Source of the DNA: Oricola cellulosilytica
GTDB lineage: Bacteria > Pseudomonadota > Alphaproteobacteria > Rhizobiales > Rhizobiaceae
Assembly: GCF_019966575.1 (NCBI RefSeq)
Contig: NZ_JAINFK010000001.1
Span: 248,001-312,000, forward strand
Reading direction: 5' to 3'
Length of the DNA: 64,000 bases
Below are positions 35,903 to 45,531 of this stretch, in pieces. Under the pieces are notes generated by a model, which was not told the DNA's origin, did no database searches, and saw nothing but the letters and a program-made list of their open reading frames with translations. The position numbers were made by a program, and so were the translations under genes. Within the stretch, counting starts at the first letter, position 1. Each line of letters opens with the position of its first letter.

Positions 35903-36748
35903 TCATTCCAGATCATAGAAGGTGCGTACACTTCCCCAAGCCTCTTCGGCGCTCTCCACCAGTTCAAACAGTTCGGTGTCGGCGGGCGAAATCGTGCCCT
36001 GTTCCGCGAGAAATTCGAGATTGATGGCCCTGGTCCAGAAATCCTTGCCGAAAAGGAGGATGGGGACCCGTTCCATCCTGCCGGTCTGAATCAACGTCAG
36101 AGACTCGAAAAGTTCGTCCATCGTGCCGAAACCGCCCGGGAATACGGCAATTACCCTTGCTCGCATCAGGAAATGCATCTTGCGGATGGCGAAGTAATGG
36201 AAATTGAAGCAGAGTTCGGGCGTCACATATTCGTTGGGCGCCTGTTCGTGAGGCAGAATGATATTGAGGCCGATCGACGAAGAACCGACATCGGCCGCGC
36301 CACGGTTACCCGCCTCCATGACGCCTGGTCCACCGCCTGTCACCACCACGAACTCACGATTATAGGTCGTCGATGAATAGCGTGAGCAAAGCTGCGCGAA
36401 GGTGCGTGCCTCGTCGTAATATTTGGCGTTCGCTTCCAGATTGCGTCGCTGGGTCTCGTTCTTGGCTGCCCATGCGAGGCCACCAGGTTCCGGAATTCGG
36501 GCTCCGCCGAACAGCACGACCGTGGATTTGATTCCGCGCTCCTGTAGCAAAAGCTCAGGCTTCATCAATTCGAGTTGAAGACGAACCGGGCGGAGTTCCT
36601 CGCGGCAGAGGAAGTCCTCGTCATCATATGCCAATCGATACGCAGCGGCGTTCGTCTGCGGCGTCTCGGGCACTGCTTTCGCCCGGTCCATATCCCGATG
36701 GGACGGGACAAGGGGATCCCAGATATCCCGGTTTCGCTTTGCGCTCAT
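35903..36748 (-). CDS. LOG-family / TIGR00730-type Rossmann protein
   Basis: Member of the lysine-decarboxylase-like LOG superfamily, which includes nucleoside-5'-monophosphate phosphoribohydrolases. The family motif PGGFGTMDELFE lies near residues 210-221, with GGGPGVMEAGNRGA for nucleotide binding. The 281 residues place it in the longer group, which has an N-terminal extension of about 75 residues before the core. ATG 36748 with AAGGA ahead was chosen. It is divergent from dapD. True lysine decarboxylase activity is not expected. Confidence 0.9.
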   Translation of the reverse strand: MSAKRNRDIWDPLVPSHRDMDRAKAVPETPQTNAAAYRLAYDDEDFLCREELRPVRLQLELMKPELLLQERGIKSTVVLFGGARIPEPGGLAWAAKNETQRRNLEANAKYYDEARTFAQLCSRYSSTTYNREFVVVTGGGPGVMEAGNRGAADVGSSSIGLNIILPHEQAPNEYVTPELCFNFHYFAIRKMHFLMRARVIAVFPGGFGTMDELFESLTLIQTGRMERVPILLFGKDFWTRAINLEFLAEQGTISPADTELFELVESAEEAWGSVRTFYDLE

Positions 36749-36877
36749 TCCTTCACCTCGTTGCCGTCCTTGCGCCGGCACAGATTGACCATAACAGTCC
36801 GCATCGCGTAGGGACTTCGCGATACACGGCATGCCGGAACAGCCTGCATAACCGATCCATCCTTAAGGAAACAGTTT

Positions 36878-37732
36878 ATGACCGCTCACGATCTTGCAAC
36901 GCTCGAACCGATCATCGAGGCAGCCTTCGAAGAGCGCGAGGGGATTTCCACCTCTACACGGGGTGAAATCCGCGACGCCGTCGATGCGGCCCTCGATCTT
37001 CTCGACAGCGGCAAGGCGCGTGTCGCGGAACGTCAAACAGATGGGTCATGGGCCGTCAATCAGTGGTTGAAAAAGGCAGTCCTGCTGTCGTTCCGGCTAA
37101 ATCCAATGGAAGTCATCGAAGGTGGACCGGGCGATGCCGTCTGGTGGGACAAGGTTCCTTCGAAGTTCCACGGCTGGAACGCGGAGGATTTCGGAAGTGC
37201 CGGTTTTCGCGCAGTGCCTCATTGCATCGTCCGGCGATCCGCACATATCGGAAAAGGGGTTGTCCTGATGCCTTCCTTCGTCAATCTGGGAGCTTATGTC
37301 GACGAGGGGACGATGGTCGATACGTGGGCGACCGTGGGCTCATGCGCTCAGATAGGGAAGAACGTACATCTGTCCGGCGGCGTCGGCATAGGCGGGGTAT
37401 TGGAACCCATGCAAGCGGGACCCACCATCATCGAGGACAATTGCTTCATAGGCGCCCGCTCTGAGGTTGTGGAAGGGTGCATCGTGCGCGAGGGGGCGGT
37501 TCTCGGCATGGGGGTTTTCATCGGCAAGTCCACCAAGATCGTGAACCGCCAGACCGGCGAGATCCATATCGGGGAAGTCCCGCCCTATTCGGTCGTTGTC
37601 GCAGGCTCGATGCCCTCGAAGAATCTGCCGGGGGAAAATTGGGGACCAAATCTGTATTGCGCAGTCATCGTCAAGACTGTCGACGAACAGACACGTTCGA
37701 AGACCGGCATCAACGAGCTTCTCAGAGACTGA
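36878..37732 (+). CDS. dapD: Tetrahydrodipicolinate N-succinyltransferase
   Basis: Succinyl-CoA-dependent step of lysine and diaminopimelate synthesis. The 284-residue protein has an N-terminal helical domain and a left-handed beta-helix of hexapeptide repeats (for example [20 protein letters not shown]) with the active-site loop [22 protein letters not shown] precedes ATG 36878. It works with DapE, encoded 2.8 kb downstream. Confidence 0.97.
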   Translation: MTAHDLATLEPIIEAAFEEREGISTSTRGEIRDAVDAALDLLDSGKARVAERQTDGSWAVNQWLKKAVLLSFRLNPMEVIEGGPGDAVWWDKVPSKFHGWNAEDFGSAGFRAVPHCIVRRSAHIGKGVVLMPSFVNLGAYVDEGTMVDTWATVGSCAQIGKNVHLSGGVGIGGVLEPMQAGPTIIEDNCFIGARSEVVEGCIVREGAVLGMGVFIGKSTKIVNRQTGEIHIGEVPPYSVVVAGSMPSKNLPGENWGPNLYCAVIVKTVDEQTRSKTGINELLRD

Positions 37733-37737
37733 GGCCG

Positions 37738-38121
37738 GTGAAGCCGACTGCAAATCACCCGGTGACCGTGCGATGGGTCCTGTTTGGTTTCAAGGGCAGG
37801 ATCGGCCGGAAGAGCTTTGGCCTTGCCGCGCTCCTGATGATCCTCGTCCAGGCGGCAGTCATTTCACAGATTATCGGCACACCGGAAGACGATCCTATGG
37901 GCGCGCTCTGGGCGCTGGTTCTTATGGCAAGCTGGCTTGCCAGCGCATGGGCCGGCATCGCTCTCGCCGTAAAACGGCTGCACGATCTGGGAATGCCAGG
38001 CATTCTCGCAATCTGCCTACTTATTCCAGCAATCTCGCTGATCGCGTTCCTCTTTCTTGCAGCTATGCCGCCGAGCCAAGAGACCAACGAGCACGGACCG
38101 CCGCCATTTCCTAAAAAATGA
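37738..38121 (+). CDS. DUF805 inner-membrane protein
   Basis: A 127-residue membrane protein. The DUF805 signature FKGRIGRKSFGLAALL at the N-terminus is followed by three or four helices with AVKRLHDLGMPG between them, which is typical. GTG 37738, five bases after dapD, was taken as the start; GTG 37762 is also possible. Function of the family is unknown; some members are linked to aminoglycoside uptake or envelope stress. Confidence 0.85.
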   Translation: MKPTANHPVTVRWVLFGFKGRIGRKSFGLAALLMILVQAAVISQIIGTPEDDPMGALWALVLMASWLASAWAGIALAVKRLHDLGMPGILAICLLIPAISLIAFLFLAAMPPSQETNEHGPPPFPKK

Positions 38122-38139
38122 CGTCCTGCTGCAAAGCAG

Positions 38140-38715
38140 TCACTTGAGGATAGACGGATTGCTCGTCTTGCCGGTCACTTTCACCCAACTGCCCGCATCC
38201 ACCGGAGACTGGATCTTGGAGAATCGCATTCCAGCACGTCTAACCGGCATTACTTGGTCTTCCATGTTATCCAGCACAAAATCGCCATCGACTGTTCGAA
38301 CGACCAGCACGGCGTGGGCTTCACCTCGCTTGCGGCCGACCGCAATAAGAAGATCGCCGGGTTTGTATCCGTTCCGCAAAAGCGCCGCACGTTTGGCCAG
38401 AACATAATCTTCGCAATCTCCGGCGTCGGTGGGAAAGCTCCACACCTCACGCCTGCCGTAAAGTTTCGAGTCCGAAACCGGTTTTATCGCCCTGTTGACG
38501 CTGGTGTTGATGCTCTGGAGCATCTGCATGCGGCTAGGCGCCAAGCGCCCCGAACCGCCATGCGCCCGGCAGTCTGACGCCCGACCCCGGCAGTATGCCA
38601 CGTGTCCGTAGGGTTTCGACGTCGCGCCTCCTGTTTTCAGCCAAGTTGCTGCCTGGGCGCTTAGCGGCACTGCGCTGGACGCCATCAATACGGCAGTCAG
38701 CAGGAAAGACTTCAT
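38140..38715 (-). CDS. Secreted bacterial transglutaminase-like cysteine proteinase (BTLCP)
   Basis: A 191-residue exported protein with a signal peptide to about residue 22 (PLSAQA). The papain-like triad is visible: Cys in DAGDCEDYVLAKR, His in GEAHAVLVV and Asp in DFVLDNM. This family in Rhizobiales, DUF920, often lies near type I secretion or adhesin-processing genes (LapG-like), but no such partner is here. Its own start ATG 38715 lies just after a short palindrome. Confidence 0.88.
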   Translation of the reverse strand: MKSFLLTAVLMASSAVPLSAQAATWLKTGGATSKPYGHVAYCRGRASDCRAHGGSGRLAPSRMQMLQSINTSVNRAIKPVSDSKLYGRREVWSFPTDAGDCEDYVLAKRAALLRNGYKPGDLLIAVGRKRGEAHAVLVVRTVDGDFVLDNMEDQVMPVRRAGMRFSKIQSPVDAGSWVKVTGKTSNPSILK

Positions 38716-38840
38716 GTCAGATTACCCCAGTTTACGTCGCCGTAAGATGTCTTGCCGCCTCGAAAAACGCAACCGCTTGCAAAATCTCTGGTTTCACGTT
38801 TCCTTGATAATCGCCTTTTCTGCCCTTCACCAAACACAAG

Positions 38841-38863
38841 GGGCGCGTGACAAGCACGCGCCC
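38841..38863 (-). terminator. Perfect 9-bp hairpin after the repeat-protein gene
   Basis: GGGCGCGTG-ACAAG-CACGCGCCC, symmetric on both strands, lies 24 bases after the stop of the minus-strand repeat-protein gene. On that strand the following bases are CTTGTGTTTGG, a weak U-rich tail. A terminator is likely, with moderate confidence. Confidence 0.6.
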
Positions 38864-38886
38864 AGATCTATGTTGCTGGGTTCGTT

Positions 38887-39195
38887 TTAGTAGTAGAAGG
38901 GTGAACCATCCCCAAGGCGTCCGCGAAACGCATCCTGGCGCGCTTCGCGCCCAATCGAGGCAGTTGGGCTGAAGTCAACCGTAGATTGCAACGTCATATA
39001 GCGTGGAGAACCGTCTCCAAGCCGGCCGCGATGAACGGTAGCGAGACGCTCGCCTATGGATGCGGTGGCGGTGAAGTCGACTGACCCGCGATTGACAGGC
39101 TCCGGTGTGTAGACGTCAAGCGCGCTGGAATCCGCAAGAGCTGATACGGGTAGGGCGACTGCGATCGCTGCTGCTGCAAGCATGAACGTTTTCAT
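38887..39195 (-). CDS. Small secreted protein with two internal repeats
   Basis: A 102-residue protein with a Sec signal (MKTFMLAAAAIAVALPVSAL). The mature part holds two copies of about 33 residues: SVDFTATASIGERL then RGRLGDGSPRYM, and TVDFSPTASIGREA then RGRLGDGSPFYY. Both share the VDF-TASIG core and the RGRLGDGSP end. GAGGAGAAA precedes ATG 39195. No family recognised. The longer open frame upstream of this start lacks a signal peptide and is not used. Confidence 0.72.
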   Translation of the reverse strand: MKTFMLAAAAIAVALPVSALADSSALDVYTPEPVNRGSVDFTATASIGERLATVHRGRLGDGSPRYMTLQSTVDFSPTASIGREARQDAFRGRLGDGSPFYY

Positions 39196-39716
39196 ATCTT
39201 TTCTCCTCGTGTTTCCGCCAGCGGGAGTTCTGCCGGTTGTTTCTCTCGGGCCGGTCAAGTCCGAGGCGCATCTGCGATTCCGACCTTCGATGACCGCACC
39301 GATGTCCATGAGATTGGCTTTTGTTCCGCTCTCAAACAAACAACAGAAATGTGAGACGGCTCACCCCATTGTGTCGCAGCCGTGAAACGCGATTTGCGTT
39401 CAGTCTTTAAGAATCTCCTATTTTCAATAGGTTATCTACTTGGCGCTATATCAAAACCCAGTGATCCTGCGGCACCCAGCCCTAGAAGCGCCTTGACCGC
39501 TCGCTCCATCGTGAAATCGGGTCTCAATCGCGTGACCGAATTCGGGACGTTCGTGATCGCTGGCGTGACGGCAAGTGCGTCGTCAGCACGCGTTGCAGAA
39601 CCCAGACTGCGCGAACTACGATCGCGACACCCCCCGATACAAGGGAGTACTTGCACCGGCATGTGTCCACCAGACCGTCCGTTGACGCCTCGCGACGACG
39701 CCGATACAGCAGCATC
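39196..39716. other. Intergenic region between repeat protein and dapE
   Basis: About 520 bases. Open frames on both strands (for example plus from 39382 and minus from 39662) have no ribosome site and no recognisable domain, so I do not annotate them. I see no clear promoter, repeat or RNA. Confidence 0.4.
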
Positions 39717-40916
39717 ATGAGTTCGCGTCCCGTCGACCCGGTATCCAACCTTCGAACCCTCATCCAGTGCCCGTCGGTCACTCCAGCCGAAGGCGGTGCG
39801 CTAGACGCGCTCGCGGCGATGCTCGCGCCATTAAAATTCGAGATCGAACGCCCCGTCTTTACTGAGGCAGGGACTCCCGACATCGAAAATCTTTATGCGC
39901 GGTATGGAAGAACCGGACCCCACCTGATGTTCGCAGGCCACACTGATGTCGTTCCCGTCGGCGACGACGCAGTATGGAGTCATCCGCCTTTCTCCGCCGA
40001 TATTCAAGACGGGTTGATGTTCGGGCGCGGCGCCGTCGATATGAAGGGTGGAATTGCGTGCTTTGTTGCCGCGCTGGCACGCCATCTCGAGGCGAACGGC
40101 ACGCTGCCCGGCTCAATTTCGTTCCTGATCACCGGAGACGAGGAAGGGCCGGCCCTCAACGGTTCGGTAAAACTGTTGAAGTGGGCAGCCGAACGCGGAG
40201 AACGCTGGGATGCCTGCATCTTGGGGGAACCGACGAATCCGGAAGCTCTCGGCGACATGATCAAGATCGGACGGCGCGGCTCGCTGTCCGCCACGGTCGT
40301 CATCAAGGGCGTTCAGGGTCATGTCGCCTACCCGCATTTTGCCGACAATCCGGTTCGGAGCGCCGTCCAGATGGCGACGGGGCTCTTGAGCCCTTCCCTG
40401 GATGAAGGCACGCCGGATTTTCAACCCACAAATCTCGAAATCACGTCGATCGACACCGGTAATTCGGCGGTCAATGTCATACCGGGAAAGACCACACTGT
40501 CATTCAACGTCCGCTTCAACGACCTATGGACCCCCGACAGTCTTAAAAGGGAACTCGAGCGCCGGCTGGAGCGAGCCGCAGCTATGCGAACCTTGCACAG
40601 TGGGGAACGGAAAGGTTCCGCTTTGTACGAAGTCCTGTGGAAGGAACAGCCCAGCCAGGCGTTTCTGACGCATGACGAAACACTCATCAGGATAGTCAAG
40701 GAGGCGGTGGCAGCCGTCACCGGACGATCGCCGGCGCTGTCGACCTCGGGCGGCACCTCCGACGCCCGCTTCATCAAGGACTATTGTCCGGTGGTGGAAT
40801 TCGGGCTGGTCGGCAAGACAATGCATATGGTCGATGAAAACGTAGCGATCGAGGATCTCGAAACGCTGACCGAAATTTACGGCCAAATGATCCGGAACTG
40901 GTTTGCGAGCAAATGA
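39717..40916 (+). CDS. dapE: Succinyl-diaminopimelate desuccinylase
   Basis: Zinc M20 hydrolase that releases LL-diaminopimelate. The metal ligands fall in FAGHTDVVP, MKGGIACFVAA, GDEEGPALNG and a C-terminal MHMVDE. The 399 residues fit; the catalytic domain is interrupted by a dimerisation lid. No clear ribosome site precedes ATG 39717, and longer in-frame starts exist, but they add a non-homologous Arg/Ser-rich lead. The stop overlaps the next gene start by 4 bases. Confidence 0.96.
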   Translation: MSSRPVDPVSNLRTLIQCPSVTPAEGGALDALAAMLAPLKFEIERPVFTEAGTPDIENLYARYGRTGPHLMFAGHTDVVPVGDDAVWSHPPFSADIQDGLMFGRGAVDMKGGIACFVAALARHLEANGTLPGSISFLITGDEEGPALNGSVKLLKWAAERGERWDACILGEPTNPEALGDMIKIGRRGSLSATVVIKGVQGHVAYPHFADNPVRSAVQMATGLLSPSLDEGTPDFQPTNLEITSIDTGNSAVNVIPGKTTLSFNVRFNDLWTPDSLKRELERRLERAAAMRTLHSGERKGSALYEVLWKEQPSQAFLTHDETLIRIVKEAVAAVTGRSPALSTSGGTSDARFIKDYCPVVEFGLVGKTMHMVDENVAIEDLETLTEIYGQMIRNWFASK

Positions 40917-41503
40917 ATTTCTTCGACTACGCCTTCCACCATATCGGTTGCGTTGTTCGTATCATTCGCGGTGAGCAGCGCGCGATCAGTGATATGGACA
41001 TCTCAGGCGACGGGTTCTGGCGTTCCTTCGAGGCCATTCCCGCCGCCTTTCCCGCCCTCTTGTTCGCCTGGGTCGTTGAGGCCCACCGGATGCAAATCGA
41101 AGGCGTCGCAGGTTCGACGGCCTCGCTCATAGCGCGGATGGCCCTACTTGAGCTCATCTTCTGGATCCTTCCGATCATCGCTCTGGCGATGGCGCTGCGT
41201 CCTCTGGGATTTGCTAGCCGCTTCCCGCATCTAATCATCGCCCGGAACTGGCTAGCCGCAGTGGCAAGCTATCTCTTCGTGGTCGTGCCGCTGTCCGAGG
41301 TTTTCAGCGGTGCCTCCGACATCGTCGGCTGGCTCACGCTTTTCATGCTGGCGCTCATACTCTGGTTTTCGGTTCGCATCACCAGAACCGCCCTCGACAC
41401 GTCGGTAGGAATAGCAATCGGTTTCGTGGCCGCAGAAACGATGATTACCTTTCCGCTCGCAGTCACGCTCTACGAATTGGCTGGGATGTATCCAACGGCG
41501 TGA
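40913..41503 (+). CDS. Inner-membrane protein of unknown function
   Basis: A 196-residue protein with five or so predicted helices (for example AIPAAFPALLFAWVV, LIARMALLELIFWILPIIAL, LAAVASYLFVVVPL, GWLTLFMLALILWF). It starts inside the dapE stop (ATGA), so translation is coupled. Its 3' end converges with truA with a 41-base overlap. A similar gene follows dapE in other Rhizobiales. Function not known. Confidence 0.8.
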   Translation: MNFFDYAFHHIGCVVRIIRGEQRAISDMDISGDGFWRSFEAIPAAFPALLFAWVVEAHRMQIEGVAGSTASLIARMALLELIFWILPIIALAMALRPLGFASRFPHLIIARNWLAAVASYLFVVVPLSEVFSGASDIVGWLTLFMLALILWFSVRITRTALDTSVGIAIGFVAAETMITFPLAVTLYELAGMYPTA

Positions 41504-42254
41504 ACGCGTGATCGTAGCCAACCCTGGTCAGATAAAGGCCGTGCGACGGCGCCAGCGCGCCGCAACGCTGATGGACGCGGGCGTTCAGCGCCGCAGACAC
41601 ATCCTCCTTCGTCCAGCGGCCCTCACCAACGAGTTTCAATGTGCCCACGATCGAGCGAACCTGGTTGTGCAGGAAGCTGCGCGCGGAGAGCCGGACTTCG
41701 ACCAATTCACCCGAACGCGAGAACGAGACTTCGTCAAGCGTCTTGACCGGCGACTTCGACTGACATTGCGCAGCCCGAAAGGTGGTGAAGTCGTGGGTAC
41801 CGATCAGCACCCAGGCGGCGTCCTGCATCGCCTCGACATCGAGCGGTTTCTTGACCCACCAAGCGCGCTCCCTCTCAAGCGGTATCGGTGCATGGCGGTT
41901 TATAATCCGATAGAGGTAATGGCGGGTGGTGGCCGAGAAGCGCGCATGAAAGGTCTCGTCCATCTTTTCGACGTCGATGACCGCGACACGCTCGTTCGCA
42001 TCCAGCAGGTGCGCATTGGTCGCGTCCATGACGCGGATGGCCCCCCAGTCACGCGCGAGGTCGACATGACAGACCTGACCCAATGCGTGGACGCCGGTAT
42101 CGGTGCGCCCTGCAACATGGAGCGTGACATCCTCTTGTGTGAACTTCCCGATGGCCCGTTCAATCGCCTCCTGCACCGCGTATCCGTTCCGCTGGCGCTG
42201 GAAGCCGACATAGGGTGTCCCGTCGTATTCAACTGTCAGGCGGTAGCGTGGCAT
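41463..42254 (-). CDS. truA: tRNA pseudouridine(38-40) synthase TruA
   Basis: Converts U38-U40 in the anticodon arm to pseudouridine. The 263 residues carry the catalytic Asp in AGRTDTGVHALGQVCH near residue 51, an Arg-rich tract HYLYRIINR and the C-terminal FLHNQVRSIVGTL. ATG 42254. The truA-fmt-def order on one strand is conserved. The 3' end overlaps the convergent membrane-protein gene by 41 bases. Confidence 0.97.
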   Translation of the reverse strand: MPRYRLTVEYDGTPYVGFQRQRNGYAVQEAIERAIGKFTQEDVTLHVAGRTDTGVHALGQVCHVDLARDWGAIRVMDATNAHLLDANERVAVIDVEKMDETFHARFSATTRHYLYRIINRHAPIPLERERAWWVKKPLDVEAMQDAAWVLIGTHDFTTFRAAQCQSKSPVKTLDEVSFSRSGELVEVRLSARSFLHNQVRSIVGTLKLVGEGRWTKEDVSAALNARVHQRCGALAPSHGLYLTRVGYDHAFTPLDTSQPIRRA

Positions 42255-42360
42255 GAGACCTTGGGAAACGTCGCTTCGAGGGCTGTGCTGTAGCTTCAGT
42301 CCATCACTGAGTCCATATTGCCTCCCGTGGTGAAATGACGGGTAAGAGCCGGTAGTGCGG

Positions 42361-43293
42361 CTATCTGATATCCATCAACCGCGCACCGCGGAGCAAATCG
42401 GCCGCCGGCATGGGCTTGCCGCCCGCTCTTTGCAAGGCCAGAAGTTCGACCGCGCCCTCCAAGCATGCGACCTGGATACGGGCATTGTCGGTCACGACTG
42501 ATCCGGCTGCATGACTCTGTTCAATTTTGGCCAGTCGGCTTCGCAACAGTTTCACACGCTCCCACTTGTGGTCAAATCGCATCTCGCACCAAGCGCCCGG
42601 TACCGGTGACAGGCCGCGAATGTGATTGTGAACGACCTCCGCAGGACGCAGCCAGTCGACGCGGGTCTCATCCTTCGCAATCTTCTTGGCGTAGATCACG
42701 CCCTCGTCGGGCTGTCGAGACAGGGTGAGCGATCCGCGTTCGAGCGCTGCCATGGCGCGCACCATGAGATCGGCGCATAATTGTGCGAGCGCGTCATGCA
42801 ACTCGCCTGCCGTCGTATCCGGCCCGATCGGGGTCCGGTCCTCGAGCGCGATATCTCCTGTATCGAGGCCTGTATCCATCTTCATGACCATCACCCCGCT
42901 CTCCCGGTCGCCTGCCATGATTGCCCGGTGAATCGGAGCTGCGCCCCGCCAGCGCGGCAACAACGAGGCGTGACCGTTGAAACATCCCCGCCTCGTTCCC
43001 TCCAGAACAGGCTCCGGCAGGAGGAGTCCATATGCAACGACGACTGCGGCGTCGGCTTCAAGGTCGCGAAATGCGGATTGCTCGTCTTCCGACTTAAGGC
43101 TGGAGGGCGTGCGAACCGGCAGGCCGAAAGCGTCGGCGTGCCGGTGTACAGGCGACTTGGTAAGCCCCAAACCTCTCCGCCCGCCCGGGCGGGGCGGCTG
43201 GCTGTAAACGGCACACACGTCATGACCTTGAGCGACCAGCCCGGTTAGTGTCGGGACCGCGAAATCCGGCGTGCCCATGAAAATAATTCTCAC
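42361..43293 (-). CDS. fmt: Methionyl-tRNA formyltransferase
   Basis: Formylates initiator Met-tRNA. The 310 residues start [15 protein letters not shown] and have the catalytic [16 protein letters not shown] segment with Asn, His and downstream MDTGLDTGD, plus the C-terminal OB-fold. GTG 43293 follows GGAGGAAA. It precedes truA by 106 bases and follows def on the same strand, with a 358-base gap that holds a small opposite-strand frame. Confidence 0.96.
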   Translation of the reverse strand: MRIIFMGTPDFAVPTLTGLVAQGHDVCAVYSQPPRPGGRRGLGLTKSPVHRHADAFGLPVRTPSSLKSEDEQSAFRDLEADAAVVVAYGLLLPEPVLEGTRRGCFNGHASLLPRWRGAAPIHRAIMAGDRESGVMVMKMDTGLDTGDIALEDRTPIGPDTTAGELHDALAQLCADLMVRAMAALERGSLTLSRQPDEGVIYAKKIAKDETRVDWLRPAEVVHNHIRGLSPVPGAWCEMRFDHKWERVKLLRSRLAKIEQSHAAGSVVTDNARIQVACLEGAVELLALQRAGGKPMPAADLLRGARLMDIR

Positions 43294-43413
43294 TGCAGTT
43301 TCCTCCCCGTATCCGGCATTTCGTTAAAATCCCGGGGAAATTATAAAGGCAAATTTGACAGGCAATGAGGTTAACTAGGTCCCTAGGTTATTGGTTACGA
43401 GGCGGTTATCGAC

Positions 43414-43644
43414 ATGACCCGCACAGCGTTTGGCCTTAGGCCACCAAAACAGGTTGCGCCGAGTCCAGCAGCCACCGCACTCACGGGCGGGACACAAGAC
43501 AAGTGGAAGGCGATACCGGTGGACCGCCCGCTCATCTGGGTTTCACGCGCAACGCTCACATTCGCAGGCACGTTCGTCGTCGCCACAGGCGTTGGCATTT
43601 CCGCAATGCGCAGCATCGGATACCTCGTTGAGGTCGCCCTTTAG
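43414..43644 (+). CDS. Small hypothetical membrane protein
   Basis: A 76-residue frame with a C-terminal hydrophobic segment (LTFAGTFVVATGVGISAM) and a basic/proline-rich N-terminal half. It lies in the fmt-def gap on the opposite strand. GAGGCGG is weakly placed before ATG 43414. No family recognised. The overlapping minus-strand frame (43395-43616) is an alternative but looks less protein-like. Confidence 0.4.
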   Translation: MTRTAFGLRPPKQVAPSPAATALTGGTQDKWKAIPVDRPLIWVSRATLTFAGTFVVATGVGISAMRSIGYLVEVAL

Positions 43645-43651
43645 CGCCAAA

Positions 43652-44176
43652 CTAAAGCCTCGTTGAGCCGCGCTGCTTTGCAAGCTTGGTGAATTTCTTC
43701 ACGACCATATCGCGCTTCAATTTCGAAATGTGATCAATAAACAGTACACCGTTCAGGTGATCAATTTCGTGCTGGAGACAAGTTGCCAGAATTCCGTTGG
43801 CTTCAAGCGACTTCTCGCGCCCCTCTCTGTCGAGATAGTTGACGGTGACGTTGGCCGGCCGCTCGACCTCCGCGTAATAGTCCGGGATAGAAAGACATCC
43901 CTCCTCGTAGACCGACAAGCCGTCACCCGTGGCCACCACCTCCGGATTAATAAAGACCTGCGGGTTCTTTTCCTCGTCCTCTTTCGCCACGTCGATGACG
44001 AGCATGCGCAGCGGTTCGCCGACCTGGATCGCTGCGAGACCGATGCCAGGTGCGTCATACATGGTCTCAAGCATGTCGTCAGCAAAGCGCCGCAACTGAT
44101 CGTCGACGCGTTCGACCGGCGCGGATGATTTGCGTAGGATCGGATCGGGAAGAAGGACTAAGGGTTTAACTGCCAT
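43652..44176 (-). CDS. def: Peptide deformylase
   Basis: Metal hydrolase that removes the formyl group from new proteins. The three motifs are complete: [10 protein letters not shown] near residue 49, EGCLSIP near 91 and QHEIDHLNG near 134, with Cys and two His binding the metal and Glu catalytic. The chosen ATG 44176 has AGGTGAG upstream and gives 174 residues; a GTG 12 bases earlier is possible. Confidence 0.97.
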   Translation of the reverse strand: MAVKPLVLLPDPILRKSSAPVERVDDQLRRFADDMLETMYDAPGIGLAAIQVGEPLRMLVIDVAKEDEEKNPQVFINPEVVATGDGLSVYEEGCLSIPDYYAEVERPANVTVNYLDREGREKSLEANGILATCLQHEIDHLNGVLFIDHISKLKRDMVVKKFTKLAKQRGSTRL

Positions 44177-44274
44177 GATAGCGCTCACCTAAGCACTGGC
44201 AGTTGCTCCGTCAATCTTCGCGAAGCACCTCGTGTTTATCTGACAGCGCCGCGCGAATCGCCTAGTTTCGAAGC

Positions 44275-45531
44275 ATGGATTTCAACGAAGCAATCTCGCT
44301 GCCGCTCGTCGTGATCGGCGATATCCCAATTACGCTCGGGCTCGCATTGGCAGTATTCGGCGTGCTGTTCGGTCTGCTCACTGCAGTGTTGGTGGCCTCA
44401 GGCAAGGCGACCGCGCGGCGCCACGCTCAGGAGCGTGACGATGCCGCACGCCGGGCCCAAGAGAGCGAAGCCCGTATGGGCGAGATCCTCAAGGCGCAAT
44501 CCGAGATGCAAGGACGAATGGCATCGATGGCCGAGATATTCGGTTCCCGCCAGTCGGAGCTGAACCAGACGATCCAACAGAAGCTCGACTCGATGACGAG
44601 CCGGATCGGCCAGTCGATGAGCGATCAACAAAAATCTACGCACGAGAACCTCGCCCGGCTGCAGGAACGATTGGCGGTTATCGACACGGCGCAGAACAAC
44701 ATTCAGCAATTGGCCGGGCAGGTGGTGGAGCTGCAGTCTATCCTGTCAAACAAGCAAACGCGCGGTGCGTTCGGCCAAGCGCGAATGGAAGCGATCATCG
44801 CAGACGGTCTGCCTATGGACGGCTATTCCTTCCAGGCAACTCTTTCAAACGGCAGCCGCCCGGATTGTCTCATTCATATGCCGAACGACTCCCCGGCGCT
44901 GGTGATCGACGCAAAATTCCCGCTGGAGGCATGGAACACGCTGCGAGGCGCTTCCGATCCCGCAGCGAGCGCCGAAGCCTCCAAACAGTTCCGCCGCGAC
45001 ATGGATGTGCATATCAAGGCGATTTCCGAGAAATATCTCATCACCGGCGAAACTCAGGACACTGCCTTCCTGTTCGTGCCGTCGGAATCAATCTTCGCCG
45101 ATATCCACGAGAACCATGAGGCGATCGTCCAGCGCGCCCACAAGGCGCGCCTCGTCATCGTGTCTCCCTCGCTGCTGATGCTCTCCGTTCAGGTGATTCA
45201 GGCGCTGCTGAAGGATGCGCGGATGCGGGAGCAAGCGCATCTCATTCAATCGGAAGTGCTGCGGTTGATGGAGGACGTCGTTCGCCTCGATGAGCGGGTC
45301 CACAAATTGCAGACCCATTTCAGCCAGGCCCAAAGAGATATCGACGACATTCTGGTGTCGTCAGGCAAGGTGACGCGGCGCGGTCAGAAAATCGAGGCGC
45401 TGGAGTTCGAGGGCGATCGTCACGCCGCCACCAGCGAAAAAGCGCCCCAGCAGACACCAGGCCCATCCGCCGACAGCAAAACCGGCCAGTTGCGGCTTCG
45501 GGTCGTCGATTCTGATCCAGGTGAAGCCTAG
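44275..45531 (+). CDS. rmuC: DNA recombination protein RmuC
   Basis: Predicted nuclease-like protein that limits DNA inversion at short repeats. One N-terminal membrane helix (about 15-35) is followed by a coiled coil (about 45-150) and the PD-(D/E)XK-like core with LVIDAKFPLEAWNTL and DTAFLFVPSESIFADIHE. The last 40 residues are disordered. The 418 residues fit. It is divergent from def and overlaps the downstream, convergent gene by 4 bases. Confidence 0.94.
   Translation: MDFNEAISLPLVVIGDIPITLGLALAVFGVLFGLLTAVLVASGKATARRHAQERDDAARRAQESEARMGEILKAQSEMQGRMASMAEIFGSRQSELNQTIQQKLDSMTSRIGQSMSDQQKSTHENLARLQERLAVIDTAQNNIQQLAGQVVELQSILSNKQTRGAFGQARMEAIIADGLPMDGYSFQATLSNGSRPDCLIHMPNDSPALVIDAKFPLEAWNTLRGASDPAASAEASKQFRRDMDVHIKAISEKYLITGETQDTAFLFVPSESIFADIHENHEAIVQRAHKARLVIVSPSLLMLSVQVIQALLKDARMREQAHLIQSEVLRLMEDVVRLDERVHKLQTHFSQAQRDIDDILVSSGKVTRRGQKIEALEFEGDRHAATSEKAPQQTPGPSADSKTGQLRLRVVDSDPGEA

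Noticed and set aside
38727-38742. TTTACG-N4-CGTAAG near the BTLCP start considered as an ACGT-type operator
   Set aside because: Two mismatches to the shared pattern and it overlaps the expected ribosome site.
39432-39662. Minus-strand frame of 76 residues in the gap before dapE
   Set aside because: No ribosome site and no protein-like pattern.
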